Counted from the stretch's first letter, positions 1-8,400 are shown. The stretch is DNA of 10,459 nt from Bacteroidota bacterium (GCA_023399595.1 JAEWOR010000025.1:1-10459), one strand, 5' to 3'. Numbers and translations are program-made. The notes: a model not told the origin generated them from the sequence alone.

Positions 1-1
1 T

Positions 2-109
2 CTTCAATTGTACCTCAATGAATTTGTATATAAATTGAATCGAAGATATTTTGGGGACAAACTATTCGATAGGCTGATTATAGCTAATATTACAGGGTTA
101 GGCTATTAA
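2..109 (+). CDS. IS1595-family (ISXO2-like) transposase, C-terminal end only
   Basis: This reading frame is open from the left edge of the window and stops at TAA 107-109, giving the last 35 residues of a larger protein. It contains YLNEFVYKLNRRYFGDKLFD followed by RLIIANI. The pattern YLxEFxYKxNRRYFG is typical of the C-terminal end of ISXO2-like DDE transposases of the IS1595 family. The catalytic DDE residues would lie upstream, outside the window, so whether the enzyme is intact cannot be judged. It reads towards the neighbouring nuclease gene and in the same frame, so only its stop codon separates the two coding sequences. The family call rests on recalled motif similarity. Confidence 0.75.
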   Translation, partial: LQLYLNEFVYKLNRRYFGDKLFDRLIIANITGLGY

Positions 110-134
110 GCGGATATTCATAAAAGAAATAACC
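2..134 (+). mobile_element. Right end of an IS1595-type insertion sequence
   Basis: The transposase stop codon at 107-109 is followed by about 25 bp of non-coding sequence. This is the length expected between the transposase stop and the terminal inverted repeat in this IS family. The right boundary is my estimate: sequence ending in AACC at 131-134 would read outward-in as GGTTATTTC on the opposite strand, and IS1595 ends commonly begin with GG. From about 135 the sequence already reads as part of the truncated nuclease gene. The left end, the partner inverted repeat and the 8-bp target duplication lie outside the window, so the exact junction is unproven. Confidence 0.5.
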
Positions 135-163
135 TTTGGGGTTTTACAGCTACAAAAGGACAA

Positions 164-1255
164 ATGTTTTTTAATCAATTGGTAAAGAATAACGAATCCA
201 ATATTGAAGGTATAACCACCCTTTTAAAGCAATCTATTGCGCTACCCAAATCTTTAGAAGAAGCATTATCTAAAATAGGAAATTTAGAAAAACATTGTCA
301 AACAATATACAATAAAGCCAAAGACAAAAGAAAAGTCCCTAATCCTGGTTCTGTGTCCTATTTTCTATCCTATTTTTGGCAAATACAAGATGAAAATAAA
401 TATCCAATATTGTACACTTCCCTTATCAATGCCTACATAGAATTAGATTTGTGGAAAGATACAGCAAATCAAGTTGATGCTTATCAATATTTTTATGCAT
501 TAAACGAAGAAATAAAAAATATTCTAAAAAGCTATACGGGAAAAGAGAAAACCAATTGGGATGCTGAACATGCCTTTTGGAATTTTAAAGGAAATCCAAA
601 TAAACCAAACATATCAACCACCAAAAAGGAAGCTCAACCCATCGTTGAAGTTGAGATAGAAAAAGAAAAAACCATTACTGTAAATGCTTCGTTTGATTTA
701 TCAGATTATCTTATTCCAAAAGTAGCGAAACTAATAGAATTAGGAAGTGAGACCGATAAATCTTCATCATCTAAGGGAAGTGCATATGAAAAACTGGTTG
801 CTGAAATTTTTAAACAATTAGATTTTGATGTAGAAATTTTAGGGCAAGGAAGCGGAAGAAATCCCGATGCAATTATAAGATTTAGAGCAGAAAACACTGC
901 ATTTTTGGTTGATGCAAAAGCATATTCCAATGGCTATAGCTTAGGAATAGATGACAGAGCCATAAAAGAATACATTAATTATTATTGTCCAAAACTAAAT
1001 AATGACGGATTTAAAAAAGTTGGATTTATCATTGTAAGTAATTCATTTAAATCCAATTTTGATAGTTTCATTAACGAAATCACTTGGAATACAGATATTA
1101 AAAGATTTATTTTATTATCATCGGAAGCGTTATTGTACCTATTGGCTTATAAAACAAAAGATAGAATTCCGCCAGCTACTATAATTGATACTTTGGTGAG
1201 TTTGGGAAATCCCATTGAGGCTAAAAATATCATTGAGGAATTTGATGATGTGTAA
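164..1255 (+). CDS. FokI-like PD-(D/E)XK endonuclease, probably 5'-truncated by an IS
   Basis: This 363-residue protein ends in a DNA-cleavage domain resembling that of the type IIS enzyme FokI. Residues about 203-330 hold SAYEKLVAEIF (possible helix Glu209), then NPDAIIRF with Asp235, then LVDAKAYSNGYSLGIDD with Asp250 and Lys252. FokI has the same order, PDG...VDTKAYSGGYNLPIG, so all three catalytic residues appear present. Residues 1-145 are helical with an aromatic stretch (SVSYFLSYFWQIQD), and I do not recognise them; a target-recognition role is possible. Residues 150-200 look like a charged linker. The frame is open upstream of the ATG to the transposase stop and reads LWGFTATKGQMFFNQL across the start. 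That looks like genuine protein sequence, so the original start was probably removed by the IS. The gene ends in tandem stops (TAA TAG), 34 bp before the helicase. Cleavage-domain identity is firm; activity of the shortened protein is uncertain. Confidence 0.8.
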   Translation: MFFNQLVKNNESNIEGITTLLKQSIALPKSLEEALSKIGNLEKHCQTIYNKAKDKRKVPNPGSVSYFLSYFWQIQDENKYPILYTSLINAYIELDLWKDTANQVDAYQYFYALNEEIKNILKSYTGKEKTNWDAEHAFWNFKGNPNKPNISTTKKEAQPIVEVEIEKEKTITVNASFDLSDYLIPKVAKLIELGSETDKSSSSKGSAYEKLVAEIFKQLDFDVEILGQGSGRNPDAIIRFRAENTAFLVDAKAYSNGYSLGIDDRAIKEYINYYCPKLNNDGFKKVGFIIVSNSFKSNFDSFINEITWNTDIKRFILLSSEALLYLLAYKTKDRIPPATIIDTLVSLGNPIEAKNIIEEFDDV

Positions 1256-1289
1256 TAGCTTAAGTATAAAATCTAAAAACTAAAAAACT

Positions 1290-3443
1290 TTGGAAACACA
1301 AACAAAAACAGACCTAAGCGCATTAAACGATAAACAACGAGAAGCCGTAATTAGCGAAAACAAAAGACTTTTGGTTTTAGCTGGAGCCGGCTCCGGAAAA
1401 ACAAAAACTTTACTTCAAAAACTTATTTATCTTATTGAAGAAAAAGGGGTAAGTCCGTCTAAAATTCTCGCTATTACATTTACAAAAAATGCGACGAATG
1501 AAATGTTGGATCGGCTTATTATTTCGGCAGATTCAACTGGAGAATACGAAAAACAACTTTTTGACAAAAGAAGAACAAAAATCGAGAAGGACAAAGAACG
1601 TTTTCTTCAACAAAAAAAACATAAATGGATTGATGGATTAACTGTTAAAACCTTCCACTCATTTTGTTATGGTGTTTTGAGAAATGATGGTGTAAATGAA
1701 TTTGATAATAAATTCAGAATTATTGGAGATGAAAAAAAGGACGAGGAAGACGAACTCTCGAAACATGTTGCACCTGAAACTGTTTTCGAAGTATTTCACA
1801 AAATATTAATAGAAAACTGTGAAAACACTGAATATTTACTAAAGCTAAAGCGATATATTTTAGATTATATAGTTGATAAAATTCATCTTAAAAAAGATGA
1901 TAATAACTTCTTTTCAAAAGATGGAAAACATTTTACCACTTTAGACGGCACAAAAGTTCGATCTAAATCAGAACAGTTTATTGCCGATTGGTTTTACAGG
2001 CATAGTATAAAATATGAGTATGAACCTGAGCTTAACGTAAAAGATTTTTCATTTCATCCAGATTTTTTCGTTCCCGAAGCAAATTTGTATTTAGAACACA
2101 TCAGCGATTTAAGTTACCCTACTAAAGCAAAGGAAGAACAATTTCAGAAAGGTAAATTACTTCTTGTAAAAACTTTCGATAGTATGACGAAAGATTCAGC
2201 GCTTTTCAATCATACTTTGGATAAAGTTATCAAGAATAGGTTGCCTTCGGATTATCAAAAAAGTACTTCTTTAAATTACAGAGAAGAATTCAACCATTAC
2301 CATTCTGATGTTAAGGATTTTATTCAACAAGTAATCAGAGTTACTGATATGATTAAAGTTGAAAACATTTCGATTGATACCGTTCTACAAAATGCAAGAA
2401 AAGACCAACACGAAAGAATTAGAAATTTTTATGAGTTGGCTATACCGATTGTGAAGGGTTTTATAGATTACTGTACAAATAAATCTTATTTAGATTTCAA
2501 CGATTTAATTTCAAAAAGCACATCGTTATTTCTAAATCATGATGATGTAATTCAAAAATATCGAAATAAATTCGAATATATCTTGGTTGATGAATTTCAA
2601 GATGTAAACAATTTGCAGGTTGAATTAATAAAACTTTTACTCACAAACAAAACACAACTTTTCTGCGTTGGTGATGATTGGCAAAGTATTTACGGGTTCA
2701 GAGGTTCTAATGTAAATTACATTGTTGAGTTTGAAAAGCATTTTGATAATGCTGAAATTATAAAGCTAAACTTAAACTATCGAAGTACTCAGAATATAGT
2801 TGGAGCAAGTAACGAAGTCATTAAACATAACAAATTTAAAGTTGATAAGGATGTTCAAGCTTCAAAAATATCAGAACATAAAATTGTAGTTTTTTCAGGA
2901 AACAATCTTGAAGAAAATATCCAGTTTTGTAGTGAAAAAGTGAACGAGCTACTGAAAGATGGTTTTAACAATGATGAAATCTTGTTTTTGTACAGGAGAA
3001 ATAAAATGTTTAGTCCATATTTCAATTTTTTCAAGGGAGAAGGAACAAGAGTACAGGGAAAAACAATTCACGCTTCCAAAGGATTAGAAGCAAAAGTTGT
3101 TTTTATTATTGGTTTAACAGAAGGGAATGGTGGATTTCCTGATATTTGGTTGGAAGACAGGATTTTTCAAATTATCAAAAAAGCGAACCATGATGTTTTG
3201 ATGGAAGAGGAAAGACGACTGTTTTATGTTGCAATTACAAGGGCGAAAGACAAATTATTTCTGATAACCGAAAAAGGAAATGAATCAAGTTTTCTAAAAG
3301 AAATCCCAGATGTTTTTACAGTAAGAACTGTCAATCAAATGAAGTCAGTTGTAGAGAAGATTGAAACCTGCAATAAATGTTTTAGTCAGTTGGAAAAGTT
3401 ATGGGTGGTTTGTCCTTATTGTGGGGAGAAAGTTGACAAATAA
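1290..3443 (+). CDS. UvrD/helicase IV-like SF1A helicase with inserted nuclease domain and zinc ribbon
   Basis: ATP-driven 3'-5' DNA translocase of the UvrD/Rep superfamily, 717 residues. Visible motifs are Q motif NDKQREAV (13-20), Walker A AGAGSGKT (31-38), Ia AITFTKNATNEM (61-72), Ib TFHSF (121-125), Walker B DEFQD (434-438), III GDDWQSIYGFRGS (461-473), IV LNLNYRST (493-500), V TIHASKGLEA (592-601) and VI RRLFYVAITRAKDKL (642-656). Between Ib and II, residues about 220-300 hold SKSEQFIADWFYRH, HPDFFVP and YLEHI (Glu228, Asp258, Glu269). This is the PD-(D/E)XK-type insertion known from helicase IV relatives. Residues Cys694, Cys697, Cys708 and Cys711 form a C-terminal zinc ribbon. The start is TTG: an in-frame stop lies at 1281-1283, and the next ATG falls after Walker A. 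The stop codon is 8 bp before the ATG of the STAND gene, so co-transcription is likely. A role in defence or DNA processing is inferred from context. Confidence 0.9.
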   Translation: METQTKTDLSALNDKQREAVISENKRLLVLAGAGSGKTKTLLQKLIYLIEEKGVSPSKILAITFTKNATNEMLDRLIISADSTGEYEKQLFDKRRTKIEKDKERFLQQKKHKWIDGLTVKTFHSFCYGVLRNDGVNEFDNKFRIIGDEKKDEEDELSKHVAPETVFEVFHKILIENCENTEYLLKLKRYILDYIVDKIHLKKDDNNFFSKDGKHFTTLDGTKVRSKSEQFIADWFYRHSIKYEYEPELNVKDFSFHPDFFVPEANLYLEHISDLSYPTKAKEEQFQKGKLLLVKTFDSMTKDSALFNHTLDKVIKNRLPSDYQKSTSLNYREEFNHYHSDVKDFIQQVIRVTDMIKVENISIDTVLQNARKDQHERIRNFYELAIPIVKGFIDYCTNKSYLDFNDLISKSTSLFLNHDDVIQKYRNKFEYILVDEFQDVNNLQVELIKLLLTNKTQLFCVGDDWQSIYGFRGSNVNYIVEFEKHFDNAEIIKLNLNYRSTQNIVGASNEVIKHNKFKVDKDVQASKISEHKIVVFSGNNLEENIQFCSEKVNELLKDGFNNDEILFLYRRNKMFSPYFNFFKGEGTRVQGKTIHASKGLEAKVVFIIGLTEGNGGFPDIWLEDRIFQIIKKANHDVLMEEERRLFYVAITRAKDKLFLITEKGNESSFLKEIPDVFTVRTVNQMKSVVEKIETCNKCFSQLEKLWVVCPYCGEKVDK

Positions 3444-3451
3444 AGTTGATA

Positions 3452-6400
3452 ATGAATTGGAAAAAATTTGAATTAAAATACGATAAGAAGGAAACTTGGG
3501 CATTCGAACAAATGGCGTATTTACTGTTTTGCTCCGAATTTAATAATAGGATTGGAATTTTTCGATATAAAAATCAAGCAGGAATTGAAACCAATCCAAT
3601 TGAACATGATGGAAAATTAATCGGTTTTCAAGCAAAATACTACACAAATTCAATTTCCGAAAGTAAAGATGATATCATTGATTCTATTAGGAAGGCTAAA
3701 TCTAAGAATCCAAAACTAACTGATGTTTTTTTTTACGTTAATCAAGAACTATCGGAAAGTTCAAAAAAAAATGAAAAGGCACCAAAATATCAAAAGGAAA
3801 TAGAAAAAGTTAGTAGTGGAGAAGGCATAAAACTTCATTGGCGTGTTCCAAGTCATTTTGAATTACAGTTAGCTTTGCCCGAGAACCAATATATTAATGA
3901 GTTATTTTTTAGTATCGATTCTTCAGTTGGAGATTTAATTGATGAAATTTATAAACACAACAAAAAAATATTAAGTGCAATACGTACAGAAATACTTTTT
4001 CATGATAAAGTGTTCAAAATAGATCGTAGCGTTTTAAGTGAAAGCATTGTAGATCAGATAAAACTAAACAAAAACATCATAATTTCTGGAGAAGGTGGTT
4101 GTGGCAAAACTGCTATTTTCAAAGAGTTTTATGAACAAAATATTAGAAATTTTCCAATCGCAGTATTTAAAGCAAATGAGCTTAATGTAAAACATATTAA
4201 TGATATTTTCCACTTAGAAAATCATTTTACTTTTTCAGATTTTTTAAATGCTTTTGATAGTGAAATAGTAAAAGTTTTTGTTATAGATTCAGCTGAAAAA
4301 CTTGCCGAAATCTCCAATAACGAAATTTTATTTAATCTTATTAGCTCTTTATCAGAACGTGGATGGTGCATTATCTTTACAACCCGATATTCCTACATTA
4401 ATGATTTAACTTTTCACATAAAAGAAAATTATAAAATTTCTTATAAAGTAATTGATATACCTCTCGTTGACAGAGTTATAATTGAGAATATTTTTGCAGA
4501 AAATGAATTTTTGCTTCCGGACAATTCGAAGTTTGTAGAAAGACTTCGAAATCTTTTTTATTTGAACGAATATATTGAGCAATATTCAAGTATTGACAAA
4601 CAAGGAAGCTTTAGTGGTTTTATTAAATTGCTATGGAAAAAACGGATTCAAAATAACGTAATAACTAAAGATAATTTGCATCGTTTACGGGAGTCGTGCC
4701 TTATTGATATTGTGAAAATGCGTTGCAATACTGGAAGGTTTTATGTCAATGATAAAAGCTTGTCAGATTTAGCTTTATTTAATTTAACACACGACGAAAT
4801 CATCAGTTTTGATGATGTCCACAATGGATACTTTATCACACACGACATTTATGAAGAATGGGCATTAGATATGATTGTTTCGCAGAGTTTTGCGAATCAC
4901 CAGAGTATAAGTGATTTTTTCAGTGAACTAGGTGATTCATTACCAATAAGAAGAGCTTTTAGATTATGGTTATCTGAGCGTTTATATGAAAGTAAAGAAG
5001 AAATAAAGAAATTTGTTAAGGAAGCTTTCATTTGCAACGAACTAAGTCAGTTTTGGAAAGATGAATTGTTAATATCAGTTTTACTGTCTGACTTCTCAGA
5101 AACATTTTTTGAATTTTTTGAAAATGAAATTATTGCGAATGATTTTGAAATACTAAAAAGAATCTTGTTCTTATTAAGAATTGCTTGTACAGATATTTCT
5201 TCTGTCGAAAATTTTGAAACGATCAAACCGAAAGGAAGAGGATGGCAAGAAACAATTGCTTTAATGTTCAAACATAAATCTTCTTTTTTCGAGAATAATC
5301 TAAAAATTATTTTACCTGTTTTATCTAACTGGTGTAATTATAACAAAACCGGAAAGACTACAAAACTTTCAGGTTTACTTGCTTTGGGTATTATTCAGAA
5401 AACTGAAACTGTTGAAAATTTCTATATGCATCAAAAAGCGGAGGAAGATATTCTCAATGTAATTTTTAATGCATCAAATGAGCTGAAAGAAGAATTGACG
5501 GAAATATTCGACAAAGTTGTTGCAAATCAATGGTCAAATCATAATGATCCTTATGAAGGACTATGTTCGATGGTTTTAGAAAAGCCTTATGTAGCACTAG
5601 GATTAATAAACAATCTTCCCAAATGTGTAATAAATATTTGCGAAATATTTTGGAAACATAAAGAAAGAAGTGATAACCGCTTTGGTTTTAGTTCTTACTC
5701 TATGGAAAGTAAATATGGAATTACGGAAAAACATAGTTTTAAATACTTCCCTGCAAGTGCAAACCAAACACCAATAAGATGGTTACTGTATTCGAATTTT
5801 CATGATACGTTAGATTTTATCATTAATTTTACTAATAATGCAGTAGAATCATATAGGATTTCAGATTACGGAGAGGATGTTGTTGAAATTATTCTAAATA
5901 TTGATGGTAAAGAAATAAAACAGTATGTGAGTAATGCAATTTGGAATATGTATCGTGGAAGTGGAAGTCCAGTAGTACCAAATTTATTGCAATCAATACA
6001 CATGGCTTTAGAGAAGGTGCTTTTAGAATTTGCAAAAGAATTAAATGCTGAAGAATTAGAAAATATTTTAAAAAATATACTTTTAAAATCTAAATCTGCA
6101 TCACTAACTGCTATTGTTTGCAGTTTAGTTCTTGCATTTCCAGAGAAGTGCTATAAAATTGCGTTATTTCTGTTCAGAACAATAGAATTTTTCCATATTG
6201 ATAACAACAGAAAAATAAATGAATTTCAAACTAAATCGTTGTACGGAATTGGTTACGGGATGAACAAAATCTCCGATGCAATTTATACAGATGAAAGATT
6301 AAAAACATGTGAAGATCAGCACCGTAATATTAGTTTAGAAAATTTGTTTTTGAATTATCAATTCACAGGTGTAAAAGGATTTACTGAAGATCAGAACGAT

Positions 6401-8146
6401 GATTTTATTCAAAAAATTTTTAAGATTATTGATGATTTTAAATCTAATTCCGAAGTGAATGAATTTTATGGGATTCTGCTAGCAAGAATGGATAGAAGAA
6501 ATCTAGATGGTAAAATTACAGAAGAAACAGATAATGGGTTTATAATTGAATTTACGCCCAAACAACTTTCTGACGAACTTAAGTTAGAGATAGAGGAAAC
6601 CAAGAAAGAATATGATGAAGTTTTTAAATATTCACCATTACATTTATGGTCGGATTTTATTAGTAATGAAAGAAACCCGAATAAAAACAATAGTTATCAG
6701 AAGTTTGATAATGACCCACTTTTAGCCCTAAATGAAACTAAGCAACTATTAAAGGATCTTAAAGAAGGTAAAAATACACTAGGTATTATTGGCTATTCAA
6801 CTCCATCTTTTGTTTGTTCAAAATTATTAATTGAACATATTGATTGCCTTGATGTGGATGATAGGCAATTTTGCAAAGAAGTTGTTGATTCAACTATATT
6901 TTTGTTGCTATCTGATGAATATGAATATCAAATTAGTGATGGCGTAGAAGCTTGTATTCGCGCAATTCCAGCTTTAATTTTTCAGTATCCTGAAGAGAAG
7001 GAATTCTACATTTCTACGCTGGTAACAATACTCTTTGACAAACATTCAATTGGCGCATATAAGAGAATTTGTGACTATGTTATAGAATCTATCCATAAAT
7101 CAAAATTATGGGAAGAGGATTATGAAGTGACACAGGCAGTTTTGTTAGGTTACATTAGTATTCAGCCTATTTTTAAAAACTTGGTAAACGAGAAAACAAA
7201 GAATAGATATTATGGAGAGAGAGTTTCGAAAAGGTTAATTTTTGATGAATTAGAAAAAAGGTATTCAGATACAAACTTTTTAGATTTGGTTTACGATGCC
7301 AATAATCTTAATTTACTGGATATACATGATTTGGAAATAGTTTATCAACTTTTGCCTTCTGCCACTAAAGATAAAATACATTTAGATATTTTTTCTAAAA
7401 CTTTACCGAAGGTGGCGCCGATTTTATTAAAAGATAGGAGAAATTATAAAAAAGAATTCGGAGAGGACTCTGAAATCTATTTTGTTCGACTACAGATTTT
7501 CAGAAAATTTGCTAGTTTCATACTAGAAAGAGAACATGAAGAAATACAAACATTCATTGATCCATTCATTAATGAAATTTCACTTACCGAAGAAACAGCC
7601 TCATTTATTGAAGAAATTGTCGGAGCTCAAGATAAATTAAATCACTACAATAATTTCTGGAGGATCTGGCGGTTACTTTATTCAAAAATTAAGGAATTGA
7701 GCAGTAATTCAAAAAATTATTTCTTACAGAATATTATTATAAATTACTTCTTGGCTTGGCGATGGTGGCGCGAAGGTGTAGAAGATTGGCACAGTTTAAG
7801 AAATGATAATTTACAATTTTTTCTTAATGCAAGTAACGAATTAGGTCATATTCCTTCTTTTTTATATTCTGTATCGAGAGTATTAAATACAATTGGATCT
7901 AAATTTACAAATGAAGGAATAGATTGGATTTATGCAGTAATTCACCAAAATAAATCTTTAGATTTAGGAGATTTAGAAGGTAATACATTATACTATTTAG
8001 AAAACTTACTTCGTAAATCTATTTTTGTACGCAGGAAAGAAATAAAAGAAGAAATAAAACTCAAGAACAGAATAATTCCAATTCTTGATTTTATGGTCGA
8101 AAGAGGTTCTATTCATGCATATTTGTTGCGAGAAAGTGTTTTGTAA
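3452..8146 (+). CDS. Mrr-nuclease STAND NTPase, Avs4-like antiviral sensor
   Basis: Very large cytosolic protein, 1,564 residues from ATG 3452; a TTG at 3446 would add two residues. Numbering here counts from that TTG. Residues 1-150 look like a divergent Mrr-type restriction domain: helix AFEQMAYLLF, then GIETNPIE (Glu48), then GFQAKYY (Gln62-Ala-Lys64), the Q-x-K active-site form. A STAND/AAA-type NTPase core follows: Walker A GEGGCGKT (215-222), hydrophobic strand and Walker B-like VKVFVIDSAEK (Asp281), then IIFTTR (309-314). THDIYEEWAL (465-474) is a motif I associate with the helical region after such NTPase cores. The remaining residues are helical, low in cysteine, without membrane segments, and resemble repeat-type sensor regions. 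The order nuclease-STAND-long C-terminus matches the Avs4 class, whose known members detect phage portal protein. The actual trigger here is unknown. No frameshift is seen over 4.7 kb. Confidence 0.8.
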   Translation: MNWKKFELKYDKKETWAFEQMAYLLFCSEFNNRIGIFRYKNQAGIETNPIEHDGKLIGFQAKYYTNSISESKDDIIDSIRKAKSKNPKLTDVFFYVNQELSESSKKNEKAPKYQKEIEKVSSGEGIKLHWRVPSHFELQLALPENQYINELFFSIDSSVGDLIDEIYKHNKKILSAIRTEILFHDKVFKIDRSVLSESIVDQIKLNKNIIISGEGGCGKTAIFKEFYEQNIRNFPIAVFKANELNVKHINDIFHLENHFTFSDFLNAFDSEIVKVFVIDSAEKLAEISNNEILFNLISSLSERGWCIIFTTRYSYINDLTFHIKENYKISYKVIDIPLVDRVIIENIFAENEFLLPDNSKFVERLRNLFYLNEYIEQYSSIDKQGSFSGFIKLLWKKRIQNNVITKDNLHRLRESCLIDIVKMRCNTGRFYVNDKSLSDLALFNLTHDEIISFDDVHNGYFITHDIYEEWALDMIVSQSFANHQSISDFFSELGDSLPIRRAFRLWLSERLYESKEEIKKFVKEAFICNELSQFWKDELLISVLLSDFSETFFEFFENEIIANDFEILKRILFLLRIACTDISSVENFETIKPKGRGWQETIALMFKHKSSFFENNLKIILPVLSNWCNYNKTGKTTKLSGLLALGIIQKTETVENFYMHQKAEEDILNVIFNASNELKEELTEIFDKVVANQWSNHNDPYEGLCSMVLEKPYVALGLINNLPKCVINICEIFWKHKERSDNRFGFSSYSMESKYGITEKHSFKYFPASANQTPIRWLLYSNFHDTLDFIINFTNNAVESYRISDYGEDVVEIILNIDGKEIKQYVSNAIWNMYRGSGSPVVPNLLQSIHMALEKVLLEFAKELNAEELENILKNILLKSKSASLTAIVCSLVLAFPEKCYKIALFLFRTIEFFHIDNNRKINEFQTKSLYGIGYGMNKISDAIYTDERLKTCEDQHRNISLENLFLNYQFTGVKGFTEDQNDDFIQKIFKIIDDFKSNSEVNEFYGILLARMDRRNLDGKITEETDNGFIIEFTPKQLSDELKLEIEETKKEYDEVFKYSPLHLWSDFISNERNPNKNNSYQKFDNDPLLALNETKQLLKDLKEGKNTLGIIGYSTPSFVCSKLLIEHIDCLDVDDRQFCKEVVDSTIFLLLSDEYEYQISDGVEACIRAIPALIFQYPEEKEFYISTLVTILFDKHSIGAYKRICDYVIESIHKSKLWEEDYEVTQAVLLGYISIQPIFKNLVNEKTKNRYYGERVSKRLIFDELEKRYSDTNFLDLVYDANNLNLLDIHDLEIVYQLLPSATKDKIHLDIFSKTLPKVAPILLKDRRNYKKEFGEDSEIYFVRLQIFRKFASFILEREHEEIQTFIDPFINEISLTEETASFIEEIVGAQDKLNHYNNFWRIWRLLYSKIKELSSNSKNYFLQNIIINYFLAWRWWREGVEDWHSLRNDNLQFFLNASNELGHIPSFLYSVSRVLNTIGSKFTNEGIDWIYAVIHQNKSLDLGDLEGNTLYYLENLLRKSIFVRRKEIKEEIKLKNRIIPILDFMVERGSIHAYLLRESVL

Positions 8147-8179
8147 GATTTTAATTGAGCGAAACTGATAAATTCTAAT

Positions 8180-8394
8180 ATGAAAATCCTTTCTTGGAAT
8201 ATTAAGCGTCCAAAAATCAACGATAAAAGAATTAAAGAAATAACAGAATCATTTCTGATTTCAGCGCAGACTTAATATTTCTAACGGAAACAAATACAAA
8301 TATTGAGTTTCCTGAATATGATAATATTTCAACAAACGAACTTCCATCAAAGTATGACGGAATAGAATCCGATTATCCTTCTTTTTATTTATAA
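8180..8394 (+). pseudogene. Endonuclease/exonuclease/phosphatase family protein remnant, frameshifted and truncated
   Basis: An ATG at 8180 begins MKILSWNIKRPKINDKRIKE, the classic N-terminus of EEP-superfamily phosphodiesterases (LSWNI, with the metal-site Asn). This frame stops at 8273-8275. From 8266 the protein continues in another frame as ADLIFLTETNTNIEFPEYDN, containing the family's second motif with its catalytic Glu (LTETN), then ISTNELPSKYDGI. Similarity fades near 8362 and the frame ends at 8392-8394. An intact member has roughly 220-280 residues, so about two thirds is missing, including the catalytic His/Asp region. The frameshift lies around 8262-8268, where GCGC suggests a small insertion or deletion. 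It starts 33 bp after the STAND gene and may once have been the last gene of that operon. Its broken end lies just before the hipBA promoter, marking a probable recombination junction. Confidence 0.75.
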
Positions 8395-8400
8395 TATTAT

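Noticed and set aside
131..138. AACCTTTG as a -7 promoter element for the nuclease gene at the IS junction
   Set aside because: It matches TAnnTTTG except for the first base, but there is no -33 box at a proper distance, and the sequence lies across the estimated IS end. Too weak to annotate.
706..930. Minus-strand open frames of about 70 codons at 706-930, 5047-5271, 6466-6690, 8553-8756 and 9590-9802
   Set aside because: Each lies wholly inside a well-supported + strand gene with clear motifs, and none shows domain features of its own.
1230..1300. Fusion of the FokI-like gene and the helicase by programmed frameshifting
   Set aside because: The nuclease gene ends in tandem stops TAA TAG, and the helicase frame has its own stop at 1281-1283. 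No slippery sequence is evident.
3446..3451. TTG 3446 as the start of the STAND gene
   Set aside because: An ATG lies two codons downstream at 3452 and is the more usual start. The difference is only two residues, so TTG remains possible.
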